The notes: a model not told the origin generated them from the letters alone. A DNA stretch of 64,000 bases from Tetragonia tetragonoides (GCA_038025085.1 CM076144.1:44427001-44491000), one strand, 5' to 3'; counted from the stretch's first letter, positions 21,880-33,149 are shown. A program made the numbers and translations.

Positions 21880-22395
21880 TAAATAGTTCATACACAAAAG
21901 CCTGATAGTTCATTCACAACAGGCTGATAGTTCATGCACATTGTGCTGATAGTTCATAAACAAATTTAATAGCTTGGATAGTCTGTCAATGACAGATGTT
22001 CATTCACAAACAGACTATAGTTCATTCATATTAGTCGATGTTCATCATGTAAACAAAGCTGTAATCTATAGTTCATATAAAAAAAGGCTGGTAGTTCATT
22101 CCAAATAGGCTAATACTTCATCCAGCTTGTGCTTATAGTTCATCAAGTTTGTCAATCACAGATGTTCATTCACAGTATATTTATAGTTCATCTACAGTAT
22201 GCTTATAGTTCATTCACAGTATGTGCATAGTTCATTCACAGTATACTAGTAGTTCATTTATAGTATGCTTGTAGTTCATTCACAGTATGCTTGTAGTTCA
22301 TTCACAGTATACCAATAGTTCATTAACAGTATGCTTGTAGTTTATTCACATTATGCTTATAGTTCATTCACATTATGCGCATAGTTCAAAAGAGA
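21880..22395. repeat. GTTCAT array in a Ulp1 intron
   Basis: Units are mainly TATGCTTATAGTTCATTCACAG in tandem with small changes (GTGCATAG, ACTAGTAG, GCTTGTAG). It lies between the exon ending at 22418 and the exon at about 21862. Confidence 0.85.
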
Positions 22396-23559
22396 ATTTA
22401 AAATCTTGGATACTTACCATGAGAAATACAGTAGATCCCGTGAACCACGTTTTTGTTATCTTCCAATCGGTTACACCTTTTATCAATGAATTGAAAATGT
22501 AGGTGCACCAATCATAGTTCTTGATATCATCAACATCCAAAGCAGATAGCAAAATCTTGTATTTGCTAAATCGATTCTTGTGACCATTCATGAGAATATT
22601 ATCCATGTATACAAGGAAGTCTCTCTTGAAATTGACTCCGTAGTCCTCCCTCTCTCTCATCTTTTTTGCTATTTCAGCGACACTTGGTTGAACGTCCACA
22701 ACCTTCCATCTAATTCTCCATTCTCGTACCAAATCCAAGTAGTCTTGAGGATCCTTGCCAAGTCCTTGTCCTTCCAGTACCTCTTTTCCTCCATATGGCA
22801 AGTTCAACACCCTCCAAACATCATAAGGTGTTACAGGAAGTTCTTCTTTGTCCAACTGAATAGTAATCCTTCCTAATTCAAAGTTGTCAACAAGGTACCT
22901 TAACAACTTTCCATTAACTTCATTGAAATTCAAATCCAGAATACTACCAAAACCTATTTCAACAACTGCTTGACGTTGTTGATTATTTAGTTTCCTTATA
23001 ACATCAAACAAACCAGATGGAGACATTCTTGTAGGTAGCTTTCCCTTATCTACTGGTCTCCTTTTTGGTTTTTTTTATGCTTGTTCTGCATCAACAATTT
23101 GGTTCTCTTGTTCTCCATCAACAATCTGGTTCTCTTGTTCTGCATATTGCTGCTCTTCTTCTTCTGCCATTGTTAGTTGATTTTCTTCATTAACAAGCTC
23201 CTCATGTTCTGCATCTTGCTCCTATTCTGTTTCTTCTGTTTCTTCTTCTGTATTTTTCTGGTCTTCTATATCTTCTTCTTCGCTTGAGATATCCTCTTGT
23301 GTTTCTTTTTCTATTTTGACTAGACTGTCATCAAATGACGCCGCACGTAACTTTTTATGTGATGGTGGGCAATCATCACTATCATCATCACTTTCTATAA
23401 TTTCAATTAGACTTCTCTTTGCTCTACTTTTCATTCTTTTCCCCCCTTTTCTGCAGTTGCAATAAAGTTTCCTGGACTTCCTCTTCTTCAATATTACCAG
23501 GAGTTTCCTCTTTCCGAAAGTTAGGATTCTGAATCACAAATAATAATTAAAAAATATTA

Positions 23560-24560
23560 ATTAAGGCAAATAGTTCATTGACAATAGAAAAATGGTTCAT
23601 TCACAACATCCAACTAGTTCATTTTATAGCATTTCATATATTTTATCATAAATATATTGCTTGTTCATTCACATAACCCAATTGTTCATTATTGTGAAGC
23701 AGATAATTCATTCACAATATACAGATAGTTCATTCACAAAAGCTGATAATTCATTGACAATATACTGTTTGTTGATTGAGAATATCATTTTGACAATTGA
23801 TATTATCAATGATAATTAATCTAGCATGCTACATCAAAGACAAATGACAATTGACACAATAGTTCATCATAAATATACAGTATTCTTATAGTTCATCATA
23901 AATATACAGCTTGTTCATTCACATTAACCTAAAAGTTCATTGTTGTTAAGGTGATTGTTCATTCACAACAGCTAGCCAATTCATTCAGAATAAGCAGGTA
24001 GTTCATTCATCAAAGCTAGTTAGTTCATTCACAATAAGCTTTTGTTCATTCAAAATATCATTTTTTTTGACAATTGATTTCTGAATGAATAATTAACCTA
24101 GCATGCAACATCAAAAGGCAATTGACACAATAGTTCGTACATAGCTTTTCTTATAGTTCATCATAAATATACTACTTGTTCATTCACATTAAGCTAATTG
24201 TTCATTGTTCTTAAGCTAATTGTTCATTCACACTAAGCTAATTGTTCATTGTTATTTAAGCTGATTGTTCATTCACAATAGCTAGCCACTTCATTCAGAA
24301 TAAGCAGATAGTTCATTCAACAAAGCCAGATAGTTCATTCACAATAAGCTTTTGTTCATTCACAATATCATTTTTTTTTTGACAATTGATTTCTTAATGA
24401 ACAGCACTTTCTCAACCAAATTCTTATACAAAAAACTAGTACAGAGCACACAGTTCATTTTACTTATAACTATCGTTCATCACAAACAAACACATAGTTC
24501 ATTATTTTCATTCAAAAACACTTGAGTTCATTCAAAGACATAATGTTATACTCAAATTCT
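23560..24560. repeat. GTTCAT array in the first Ulp1 intron, with a tandem block
   Basis: TTGTTCATTCACA and TAGTTCATTCAC units fill the intron. A block of about 300 bp is partly duplicated (about 23780-24060 and 24090-24400); both copies carry TTTTTTTTGACAATTGATTTC and AGCTAGCCA. Confidence 0.85.
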
Positions 24561-25082
24561 TAATAACAATTTGCAATCAACAAGATAATTCATAAACTAG
24601 TATCTAATAAAATATTCAAAACCCTAAAAATCAAAGAAGATGAAATTTGTGTATCTCTTACCTTAGTTCTCATATTATTTCCTATTAAAAATTGTTTCTG
24701 AATCTGAAAAATAAAAAGGAGAGAGATTAAGATTCGAACACTATAAAAATAACACTATTAAACAACAGTTGTTTAACTTAAAATCGGAAATTAATAATGA
24801 AGTTCATACCTGTAGAATTAATAGTGAGAGAAAGTTGAGAGAAATTGTTAAAATTTTTGCGAAATCAGAGAAAAATCAGGAACTGGTTGTTCGTGATTTT
24901 GGTGAGAGATTGAGTGAGAGATGATCGTGTTTGAGTGCGAAGAACGGTTTTCAATTTTTTTGTGTTTTTTCTTCAATAAACAGTGGTGAGAGAGAGAGAG
25001 GCGGGCTTTTTGTTTTTGTCATGGGCGCGCTCGCTTCTCTCTCCACTCCAAATCTGCGTGTTTTCTGTATTGGACTGGGCCG

Positions 25083-25103
25083 GTCCATCCAACTTGGATG
25101 GAC
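25083..25103. repeat. Near-palindrome, right end of the MULE
   Basis: Identical in all 21 nt to 12442-12462, with arms GTCCATCCAA and TTGGATGGAC. The two sites are about 12.6 kb apart and lie outside both MULE genes. Confidence 0.75.
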
Positions 25104-25133
25104 ACAGGTCCAACCAATATGGATTGGACTTTG

Positions 25134-25290
25134 AGGGGTGGCTCCAGGTAAAGTAGGGGATGACTCCAGGTAAAGTATGGGGGTGGCTCCAGGTGAAGTA
25201 GGGGTGGTGCCAAGTATAAATTTGAGGGGTGGCTCCACTTTTAGAAGGGGGTGACTCCAGGTGGGTGACTCTAAGTATTGGTCCACCATG
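25134..25290. repeat. G-rich minisatellite, unit about 25 bp
   Basis: Five to seven imperfect copies of GGGGTGGCTCCAGGTAAAGTA with variants GATGACTCCAGG and GGTGGTGCCAAGT. It lies just inside the right end of the Mutator-like element and has no counterpart at the left end. Several overlapping ORFs in different frames arise from its periodicity and are not genes. Confidence 0.85.
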
Positions 25291-25306
25291 GAGTAAGTCC
25301 ACACAA

Positions 25307-26129
25307 ATTTTTGTATAAAATGTAGGATAATAATAGGTTTGTAAGTGTAGGCCACTTCTTTTGGGAAGTTTTTAAAATGGGGTGCCTAAAAGAGCATCAA
25401 CAAGAAGTTAAGGATTGAGGATGAGGTAGGAGTATAAGTGGTAAGTATCCTACTCTCACAACCCAATAATAGGGGTTCAAATCTTCATGTATGTAGGGAG
25501 AATCAAACTTCTTCTACCTTTTTTTGTAGGGAGGGTCATCTCATCTACTTGAGCCCGTCAGCCCATCACATATGGATTGGCCTGCCCAGTGAGTGATGGG
25601 TTGGGCAAGCAAATCAATATCGATTAGATTAGATTTCCTAAACATGCGTTCTCATCATCACCATAGAAATTAAATTGAACAAAACTAAATGGAATTTTTT
25701 TACCTTAACCATTAGACTTTTATAACTCGTTAAAACTCTTTAATATTGGGCATATTTGAAGGTATGATTTAAAATCTTTTCAATGACAAATATTTCATTA
25801 TTATTTTATATTGAAACCAAAAAAAATTACTTGAGTAATAAATTTCTACATAAACTCAGTTAGTTGAGACGAATTGGATTGAATTGAAGTGAATCGAAAT
25901 AAAAATGAGGTGATGAGGAGCACATATCCGTACAAAATTTCTTTCCACATCAACATAATTGATGCATTATTTATTTAATTAATTTTTTTTGATTAGTAAG
26001 AACAAAGTATAAGATTAGTTGATATTACATGCCTTAGGGAAATCTACTCCCTTTAAATCAGCGTTAAAAGTAAGATTACAGATCAAATACTCTTCACATG
26101 ATCAGTAAGGACCATAGAGCCAAAAATAA
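25307..26129. other. Intergenic, no gene seen
   Basis: A+T-rich sequence between the Mutator-like element and the LINE relic. Imperfect repeats of GAATTGGATTGAATTGAAGTG occur near 25870-25900. I see no reading frame or structured repeat of note. Confidence 0.45.
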
Positions 26130-28120
26130 TATCATGCACTGCTTCTTCTTTCCCCAATATATCCGCTACTTAGTTGGATTCTCGGAATTGGTGTTGCATG
26201 CTAACCTCCTTGATTAGCGTCTTCAGCTCCCTGCATTGTTTCACAATATTAGTAAGGTAGTTAGCCTTGCTATACTCGTAGTTGATCATATTAACTGTTG
26301 TAAGTGAGTCTGAGAAAATCAACAATTTCTCCCAATTGTTATTCTTTGCCTAGGCATAGATACGGATACGGGTTCCGGATACAGATACGAGATACTGCAA
26401 CTCAGAAAAAATAGGATACGGATACGTGTAATGATTAAACAATATAAAATGTAAAAATATTTTTTTTTTCATAAACATAGCTCTAAGTCTTAATATTATG
26501 AAAGTAACTAATAAAATGTGAATGAATAACAATTCAAACATCTCCCATAGGTGTATTTTACTGTTTTTAAGAAAAATAATAGATAAGTAATATAAATATG
26601 TCTAAAATTGCCGGTTAAGAATAATAATTTGTGAAAATTCCTAGCCTCTCTTTTTTTGCCTCTCCTCTTCCTCTCTCAACCCTAACCCTTATTAGGACAA
26701 ATTTTCAGGCTGGGAAGACCGATTTAGGCCATTCCCGGCCTGTGATTCATGTTTTCCACCTCTTTTTGTCATTGATTTCTAGTTTATGCTCTCTAAGTGG
26801 AATAAATTTTCTCTCCCTTTTGTGGAGTTATTAGGGATTTTTATATTTTTCCTCTTTGTAGGATCCTCTCTTCGCCTATTGTGCGATTTAGTATCAAGTA
26901 ATATGAATTCGGGGACCGGATATGCACAAGATCGATGGTATCATACAACATTTTGTAAGCAAACAATTACGGTACTTGCGGTGAAGATCTCCACTTCCGT
27001 TAAAGATGAAGCATCAAAGGAAGCACATGGTTACTATGCATGTTGGGAGTCGCGCTCGGGTATTCTAGTTAATTGTTTTGTTAGCAGATTTGTTATTGGT
27101 ACTGTTGATTTAGTATATTCTAGAGTTATTTTCGATGTAGATGCTGTATGGCTTTTTTATGAATGAAAGTCTCCTATTCCCCTCTCCAAAAAAAAAAAAA
27201 AAATTGTCGGTTAAGTAATAGACAAGTATCCTACGAGTATCGATATCCTACAAATATCGAATACAGGATACTGCACCTTAAGAAGTATCGGTGCAACGGA
27301 GTTCTTTGCCAACATCAGTCCCTCTTTAATGGCCCAAAGTTCAGTACTTAGAATATCTTTATGCCCAAGATTTTTTTGATAACTCAGTAGCCAATGTCCA
27401 TCTTCATTTCTGAAAATACCAGCAGCACCTGCTTGTCCCTCTCTCCCCAGCTTTGATCCATTAGTATCAAGCCTGATCCATCCCAAAGGTGGTGGGTGCC
27501 ACTTGACAGCAATTTCAGTAACCGATTTTTTCGCTGAAGTGTTCAAAGAGCTCCAGTATTCCCAGGCTGCAAAGACACAAGAGCTAAACCAAGAAGCAAT
27601 GGATGGTATTTTGTTTTCGAAAACTCTGAGATTCCTATACTTCCAAATAAACCAGGGAGTGTAGGGAAACAAAATGTTCCAAGGTAAACCATTAGGAATG
27701 AATTTTGAACAGGACAAATTAGATTTGAGCCAATCATAGGGGTGTCAGACTATAAAAGGTATCAACAATAGGGAAGTTTTTCCAAAATTCTAGAGCAGAC
27801 ACACAATCTCTCAGAATATGAATTGCATTTTCACAAGGATAGTTACACACAGAGCTTTGAACATTATCACTAATCATCCTGGTAATTAGACAACAAGGCA
27901 CCATGTGCAATTTTATCATGTGCAACAAGCTATAAGAAAGTCTTGATTTTTGGACTAGTAGGAATTTTCCAAATCCAGTTAAGATTTTGATCACACTCCT
28001 CCTTGTTGAGTAAGTCAGAATAAAGTTTTTTACAATCAAAAGCACCCAAAGCAGCATAAGAGCAAGCAGGAAAGTCATTAGTGAGGGACTAAGACGCACT
28101 TCATTCATCATATTTTTCAA
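26130..28120 (-). mobile_element. LINE relic: zf-RVT and RNase H domains
   Basis: Minus-strand fragments of a plant non-LTR retrotransposon 3' end in the right order. A zinc-binding reverse-transcriptase tail (zf-RVT) lies at about 28080-27740 (CNYPCENAIHILRDC). A linker with WFIWKYRNLRVFENK follows, then an RNase H-like domain from about 27520 (WHPPPLGWIRLDTNGSKLG, AAGIFRNEDGHWLLSY, STELWAIKEGLMLAKN). The RNase H is cut at 27310 and resumes at 26341 with WEKLLIFSDSLTTVNMI down to about 26140. Frames are broken, so it is dead. The interruption is the 951-bp insertion annotated separately. Confidence 0.8.
26351..27301. mobile_element. 951-bp insertion with 9-bp target duplication (non-autonomous MULE-like)
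   Basis: TTCTTTGCC occurs at 26342-26350 and 27302-27310 on either side. Removing the segment joins the two halves of the RNase H domain in the right order, which confirms the insertion. A 9-bp duplication is typical of Mutator-like elements. The ends are rich in GATAC/GTATC words in inverted orientation (GATACGGATACGG at the left, the inverse of GATACTCGTAGGATAC near the right), though the inverted repeats are degenerate. The interior includes a 126-codon plus-strand ORF (26786-27166) and, just after it, an A-run (27188-27202), which suggests a captured or retro-inserted transcript. I do not recognise the ORF. Confidence 0.75.
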
Positions 28121-28520
28121 ACCATCCGGAAAACTGAAAAAGGAAAAGAAAATTTTGACAGACCATCATATTTTTTGCAATTATTTATTTTTATATCTAT
28201 ACAAATTTAATCTTGCAACGGGATTCCCGAATGTTATCTTAGATTGTATTCTTTTGGCAATTTTTGGGCCAATTTCTGGTTCGTACAACCAAAAAATGTT
28301 ATATTTCTCGTAAGGGATGATAATTTGCAAATACGGAGAATTTAAGTTACACATAAATTTCTATAAGACAGGTTTTTGTAACTTTTGGTAAAATAATGAT
28401 CACTTTTCAATGAAATAAGAGTCATTGCTTACCATACTCCATAAATAATTCTCATATTTCTAAAAAGTGACTCTATTTTTTGTATTTTTCAGAACCAACC
28501 ACCCAAAGACCAGTAGATCA

Positions 28521-28530
28521 CTATATATAA
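28521..28530 (+). promoter_or_regulatory. TATA box of hydrolase copy A
   Basis: CTATATATAA lies about 120-155 nt upstream of the candidate start codons of copy A. The neighbouring copies have TATA-like boxes in a similar place. Confidence 0.45.
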
Positions 28531-28652
28531 TGAATTAATGATAATGATAATTGAATAATTCCCTCCCCTCTCGTTTCTCAACAGCCACAAGGCCACAACT
28601 CACTACTTCACTAGCATTCCTCTCCATTTTCTCTCTCCTCAAATTTGATTGA

Positions 28653-31600
28653 GTGATTGTGATTCATCTTCTACAATGTCAGGACCACAGTGGTTCTGGC
28701 CACATCGAAGAAATTGGCGGCCTCAAATCCTACGTTTCTGGTTCTACCGATTCTAAGCTCGCTGTTCTTTTAATCTCTGACATTTTCGGTAAATTCCCAT
28801 TTCATCAATTCTTTCATTTGTTCATCATTTGTTGTTTTTCCATTTTTATTTGGGTTTTCATGCTCTTTTTTACTAGAATTTGTTATTTGGGGTTCAAGGC
28901 TTTAAGCACTTACTAATTTTTAATAACGTTGTCTTCATCACTCATCATTAGTTTTTTTTTCTTATTGTTAAATTGAGAATTTGGGATTGGACTGTATTGA
29001 GTAATCATGGACTATTCTATCAAAAAAAACCAGAAGAAGTAAACATGAACTTAAGCTAATCAAAAGCGCGCGGCTAACCCCGGATAGTACTGGCTGAGCT
29101 TGTTTGGGAACATTTTTAGAGTAAGAAGGTTTACGCCTGTCATGGCTTGCCATGTGGCAATGGTTATACGTGGATATGTTTAAAGGAGAGACACTTGTGT
29201 CTGTACTAATAACACGTACATATGTAACCACCACCAATTACTAGCTAGTAACAAACTTGCATTGTTCTCAATATACAGAGAAGAGATAAAACCAAGGAGA
29301 ATATGATATCCTTGTATGTATGATCTCCTTGGATGACACAATTTTATTGGTTTAATTAGAAAATGAGATTATCTTCTTGAATAGTTAAATCACGTTAAGT
29401 GATGAAGGATTGTCGTTTGATAGATAATGTAGCATGGCTATTGGAGGATATATTATCATCTTGTTTAACACAAACTTCAATAACACGAACCCATTAGTGA
29501 AGTATGATTGTTGGGCACACAACATATTTTGTGACTTCTTTGTATCTCAAAAGTTGTTTCGGGTAACCCGGTCACTTCATAGATCAGAGGGCAAAACTAA
29601 ACTCTCAGAAAAGTGGTCTTGTACATGCATAGAAGCCATATCCAAATTCCTCTAGTTGGTTCATATCCTAATTCCTACAAAATTGTACTAACATATTGAG
29701 TCTTGACATGTACATTTTGCCCAGTAGATGGCTGACAACCGGGTTTAAACCAAACTTATTGGACTATTGAAGAACTTTCTTTGTTTTTTTTGGCCCGTTC
29801 AATTTTCGGGTCATTCGTCCATGTGTCATCATCTGATTATTTTCTTTTGCTTCCCCAATTTGTGTTTGCAGGATATGAAGCTCCAAACTTGAGGTAACCA
29901 CCAAATGTTGATTGATGTTTCGTTTTGTTGGGTTTTTATTGTTTTCGTTTTGGGTTACTAGGAAAACTAGTGTTCTTTGTTACTTAAGAATCACTGGACC
30001 AATAACTTTAGTACACTTAGGAGTTCCTAGAGGAAGCAATGGGTCTTTCTCTCACTGGCATATTGGTTATGGCAATTCTTATTATGTATTTATGTTGCTC
30101 TGTTTGGCTAACTGAAATCTAGCATAATTAATCATTGCTCGATACAGGAAGGTGGCGGACAAAGTGGCTGCTGCCGGTTTCTATGTTGTTGTTCCTGATT
30201 TCTTCCATGGGGACCCTTACAATCCTGATAATGCCGAGAGACCTATCCCAGAGTGGATAAAAGAGCATGGAGCGGTAGGTTTTATAAGTCTATCTTTGCA
30301 GTTACATGGACTTTCATTTCTTCTGATCGAACCTGATAGGTACTCGACACTCTAACATGAGTACATGTTGCGTAGTCCATGTAATATAGCTTTCTGCCTC
30401 ATGAATATGATCGCTAGAATGAACGGCCTTAAGCCAAGTCTAGTACAGTTGATTATTTTAAGGCGTTTACTTCTGCTATTTGTTAACTTAGTATTTGCTA
30501 GTTAACAGCTTTATATAGATAATCAAATGAATGGGAACCATGATCTTGTGGCCTGCTATTCAGACGGTGTTGTTCAGTTTCTTAGCCAAATATCACTTTA
30601 GTTCTTGAAATTATTTTCTGCCTAATCAATTGTTTCGTCTTCCACTAGCAAATTAATAGTATCCTCAATTTTAACTAGCTATGGCTTTGAGTTATGTTCA
30701 TTTATATTCAATTCTTATAGGATAAAGGATATGAAGAGGCAAAGCCTGTAACTGAAACTCTGAGACAGAAAGGCATATCTAAGATAGGAGCTGCCGGCTA
30801 TTGTTGGGGAGGTGAGGTTTCATTCAATGTCATTTGCATGAAATCTGTACATGCAGTAATACACACACAGTGTCTGACGAGGTGCAAATGCCCCCATTTG
30901 GTGCTTTCATGTCTGTAGTATCTGTAACTACTTGTTGCTAAAATCTTTTATCATTTTGACTCTTTCAGGTAAAGTGGTTGTGCAACTAGCACAAGATGAT
31001 TATATACAAGCAGCTGTCCTCCTGCACCCTTCATTCGTTACTGTCGATGAAATCAACGGTAAGGATCAGATTACCGTGTGTACTACTTTGTTTCTATGTC
31101 TTTATTCGGAGTATTTCTATCTGGTCATGTGGTAGCCTGTGATCCTTCAATTTATCATTTCTCTGTTAGCATGGCATTACACCTTTCCCTTGAATTGGCA
31201 AAGCTTGAAAATTTTATAAGTGAAATTTTTGGCAAAATTTATCTTTTGGCAGGTGTGAAGGTACCAATTTCCATTCTAGGGGCGGAGACTGACCATATAG
31301 CTCCACCTGCAATTGTGAAGCAGTTTGAGGAGGCCTTAAACGCTAAACCGGAGGTATGTCAAAGGTGAATGTCTATGTATCTTGTTAACTAATCAATCTG
31401 TCTTAATCGGCATACGTTTCTGTCACTTATTATGAGTTGGGATCCTCTCCATTTCCTAAAAGAAATGGAAGGTTAGATCTCCTTCTAGTCAATTTTTATA
31501 ATCAATCAATTCAAAGAAGTAAAATACAAGGATGAGATCTAGCCCTCAGGAAACGGAGGCAGGAGAATGGAGATGAAACTGTTTTCCATATTCTCTCTGG

Positions 31601-31815
31601 AAAGAGTATTTGTGAAGATGTCTCGGTAATTGATTTTGCTTTGTTCACTATAGGTTGATTCTTTTGTTAAGATTTTCCCTGGAGTTTCCCATGGATGGAC
31701 AGTCCGATACAACCCTGAAGATCCAGCGGCTGTGAAGCCTGCAGAAGAAGCTCTGGACGACATGTTGGGATGGTTTACAAAATACATTAAGAGTCTCGAG
31801 AGATGGACATTTTGA
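28653..31815 (+). CDS. Dienelactone hydrolase family protein, copy A (altered N-terminus)
   Basis: Seven exons with GT-AG borders: 28653-28788, 29872-29893, 30148-30274, 30721-30811, 30969-31058, 31253-31353, 31654-31815 (242 aa). The product is an alpha/beta hydrolase of the dienelactone hydrolase (carboxymethylenebutenolidase-like) family; plant members are often labelled endo-1,3;1,4-beta-glucanase-like. The triad is visible: Cys in AAGYCWGGK, Asp in GAETDHIAPP, His in GVSHGWTVRY. The family start MSGPQ (ATG 28676) is out of frame, because 35 nt present in copy B are missing between two CAGTG repeats. An ATG 23 nt upstream (28653) restores a frame with a different first 16 or so residues and no ENPP segment. 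The C-terminus reads KSLERWTF. The first exon may therefore be impaired although the core is intact. Confidence 0.85.
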
Positions 31816-33140
31816 AATCATTTGCATCAAAGCAGTCGGTAGGCTGTGTGAAGTATTACGCAATGTGGCCTACAAAAATCTAAAACTGGCTATTCAAGTA
31901 TCTAGTTGTGTATCAGCATTGTATGAGAAAGTAAAATCAGCTGGATGCATTACTTAGGAAGTTTATTATGTCATGTACTCTTGTTCCTTAATAAGAAGTT
32001 CTGTTATTTCCTTGCGATGATTTAGCACTTGTTTGTGACATTTTCTGCTCAATCTTTTTTTCGTGAGATTTTCTTTCAGCAGTTGTATAAGTGTAATTTT
32101 GTCGGATTTCAAATTGGACCGAGAGCATAGCAGGCGCTAGCTGAAGTCATGCTCCCCACCCCCTGAGAATTGCATTTTGGTACCTGTAAGCTTGCCTGTT
32201 CCAAGTTAGTCTCATAGCAAATTTGTTAAGAAGGTTACTAATGATCTCCTTTTCTGAGACTCCCAACATTAGCAGGAATGCAAAGATAAACACCAACGCC
32301 CTCGTTCAGTTTTATATATACTAGTAAGATGCTTCGAAAAATGCGCCTGAATCTCGAGGGGGTATTAGGTCTAGTACTCATTGTAAATATGAGTATCCCA
32401 AATGAGATGAAGGTGGTGTCTGGCCTAACTTGTAAATTGCTTTTACTTTTCCTCTTATTTTTCCTCACAAACCTCCATCTCCACCTCCTCCTCATCTCCA
32501 TTTTCAGCTTCTAAGAAGCTCAATATACCACTTGGAAGACTCAAAAGTAGAAGCTCCAATTTGAAACTTCTATTTCTGGGGCTTCTAGGGGGTCCTAGGC
32601 GGTGTTTTATGCTTTTTGGAAGTTGAAAATGGAGGTAAGGAGGAGGTGGAGGGGGTGATTTGTGAGGAAAAATAGGGAAAAAAGTAAAAGTTTCTTACAA
32701 ATTAGGCCAGACATGCTCAAAGTCTAGCCTCGGGCGTCAATGTATCACAATTGATCACAAATCAACAATCAACAATTAGGAGTACCAAATGAGGATATTG
32801 TCATCATTTGCTTCATCTAGTTACTTGAATCATTAGTTTGGTGAAATTTGAAAAGCATGCTACCTTTTTGTAAAATTTTTCCTAAAATGTTCATGCACAA
32901 AAACTCATATAAAACGGCATATGCATAAGGCGTATTATACCACAATATCTGTAATATCTTATACATGAGGCCGCCTCAGAGTTTTTAATTATCATGATAA
33001 TTGATACCCTCACCGAACCATCTTTCACTTCTTAGGAAGGAAAAAAAAAATTCTCTTTGGCCGTTGATGACGTCATCACAAACGCAAATTTGATAGTGTC
33101 GTTAAGTCTTTTCCAGAACCAACTACCCGAAGGCCCAAAC
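31816..33140. other. Spacer between hydrolase copies A and B
   Basis: It contains the 3' flank of copy A and A+T-rich DNA. Two segments near 32445-32520 and 32610-32690 look like a loose inverted pair (CCACCTCCTCCTCATCTCCATTTTC against GAAAATGGAGGTAAGGAGGAGGTGG, each cited here only in outline). The pair lies around 32340-32720 and may be a small foldback element. No gene is seen. Confidence 0.45.
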
Positions 33141-33149
33141 GACTTTGCA

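Larger units (their letters stand above)
17760..24673 (-). pseudogene. Ulp1-like cysteine protease gene of the MULE, multi-exon, several stops
   Basis: On the minus strand the C-terminal exons carry a C48 (Ulp1/SENP) protease domain: HDHYFLVYINF with the catalytic His, an EIIDNSP segment with the Asp, and NKTDCGIYLMRHMETY with the Cys (about 18463-18266 and 18110-18005). Upstream exons encode a disordered, charged region (about 20906-19955, ending LVLCSPFWTSNQGKSLENV), a linker (about 21862-21620), and a globular domain typical of plant transposon Ulp1 proteins (23026-22418, SGLFDVIRKLNNQQRQAV ... LPVTPYDVWRVLNLPYGG). A possible first exon, MRTK, lies at 24673-24662. In-frame stops occur near 23222, 23070 and 21690, and a frame change occurs in a G-run near 23450. 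Ulp1 enzymes cut SUMO from proteins; this copy looks dead. Confidence 0.8.
12396..25306. mobile_element. Large Mutator-like element with transposase and Ulp1 genes
   Basis: Two convergent genes of transposon type, a FAR1/MULE transposase (12663-16694, plus) and a Ulp1-like protease (about 17760-24673, minus), share one unit whose non-coding parts all carry the same GTTCAT short-repeat family. Both ends show TTGTGTGGAC in inverted orientation (12396-12405 and 25297-25306) and a 21-nt near-palindrome (12442-12462 and 25083-25103). Plant MULEs carrying a Ulp1-like gene are known (the Kaonashi type in Arabidopsis). I could not read a convincing 9-bp target duplication or a long terminal inverted repeat, so the exact borders are provisional. 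Confidence 0.65.

Noticed and set aside
23560..24560. Regular short repeats that could be taken for a CRISPR array
   Set aside because: The repeats are 6-20 nt, spacing is irregular, spacers are not unique, and the context is a plant transposon intron. This is a tandem short-repeat array.
12396..25306. A 9-bp target duplication for the large MULE
   Set aside because: With TTGTGTGGAC taken as the ends, the flanks differ (ACAGCATGTC on the left, ATTTTTGTAT on the right). AATAATA-like text occurs on both sides but does not align at a fixed distance.
25019..25355. Several overlapping minus-strand ORFs (64-134 aa)
   Set aside because: They are the same 25-bp minisatellite read in three frames (PPLLHLEPPPYF-like periodic peptides).
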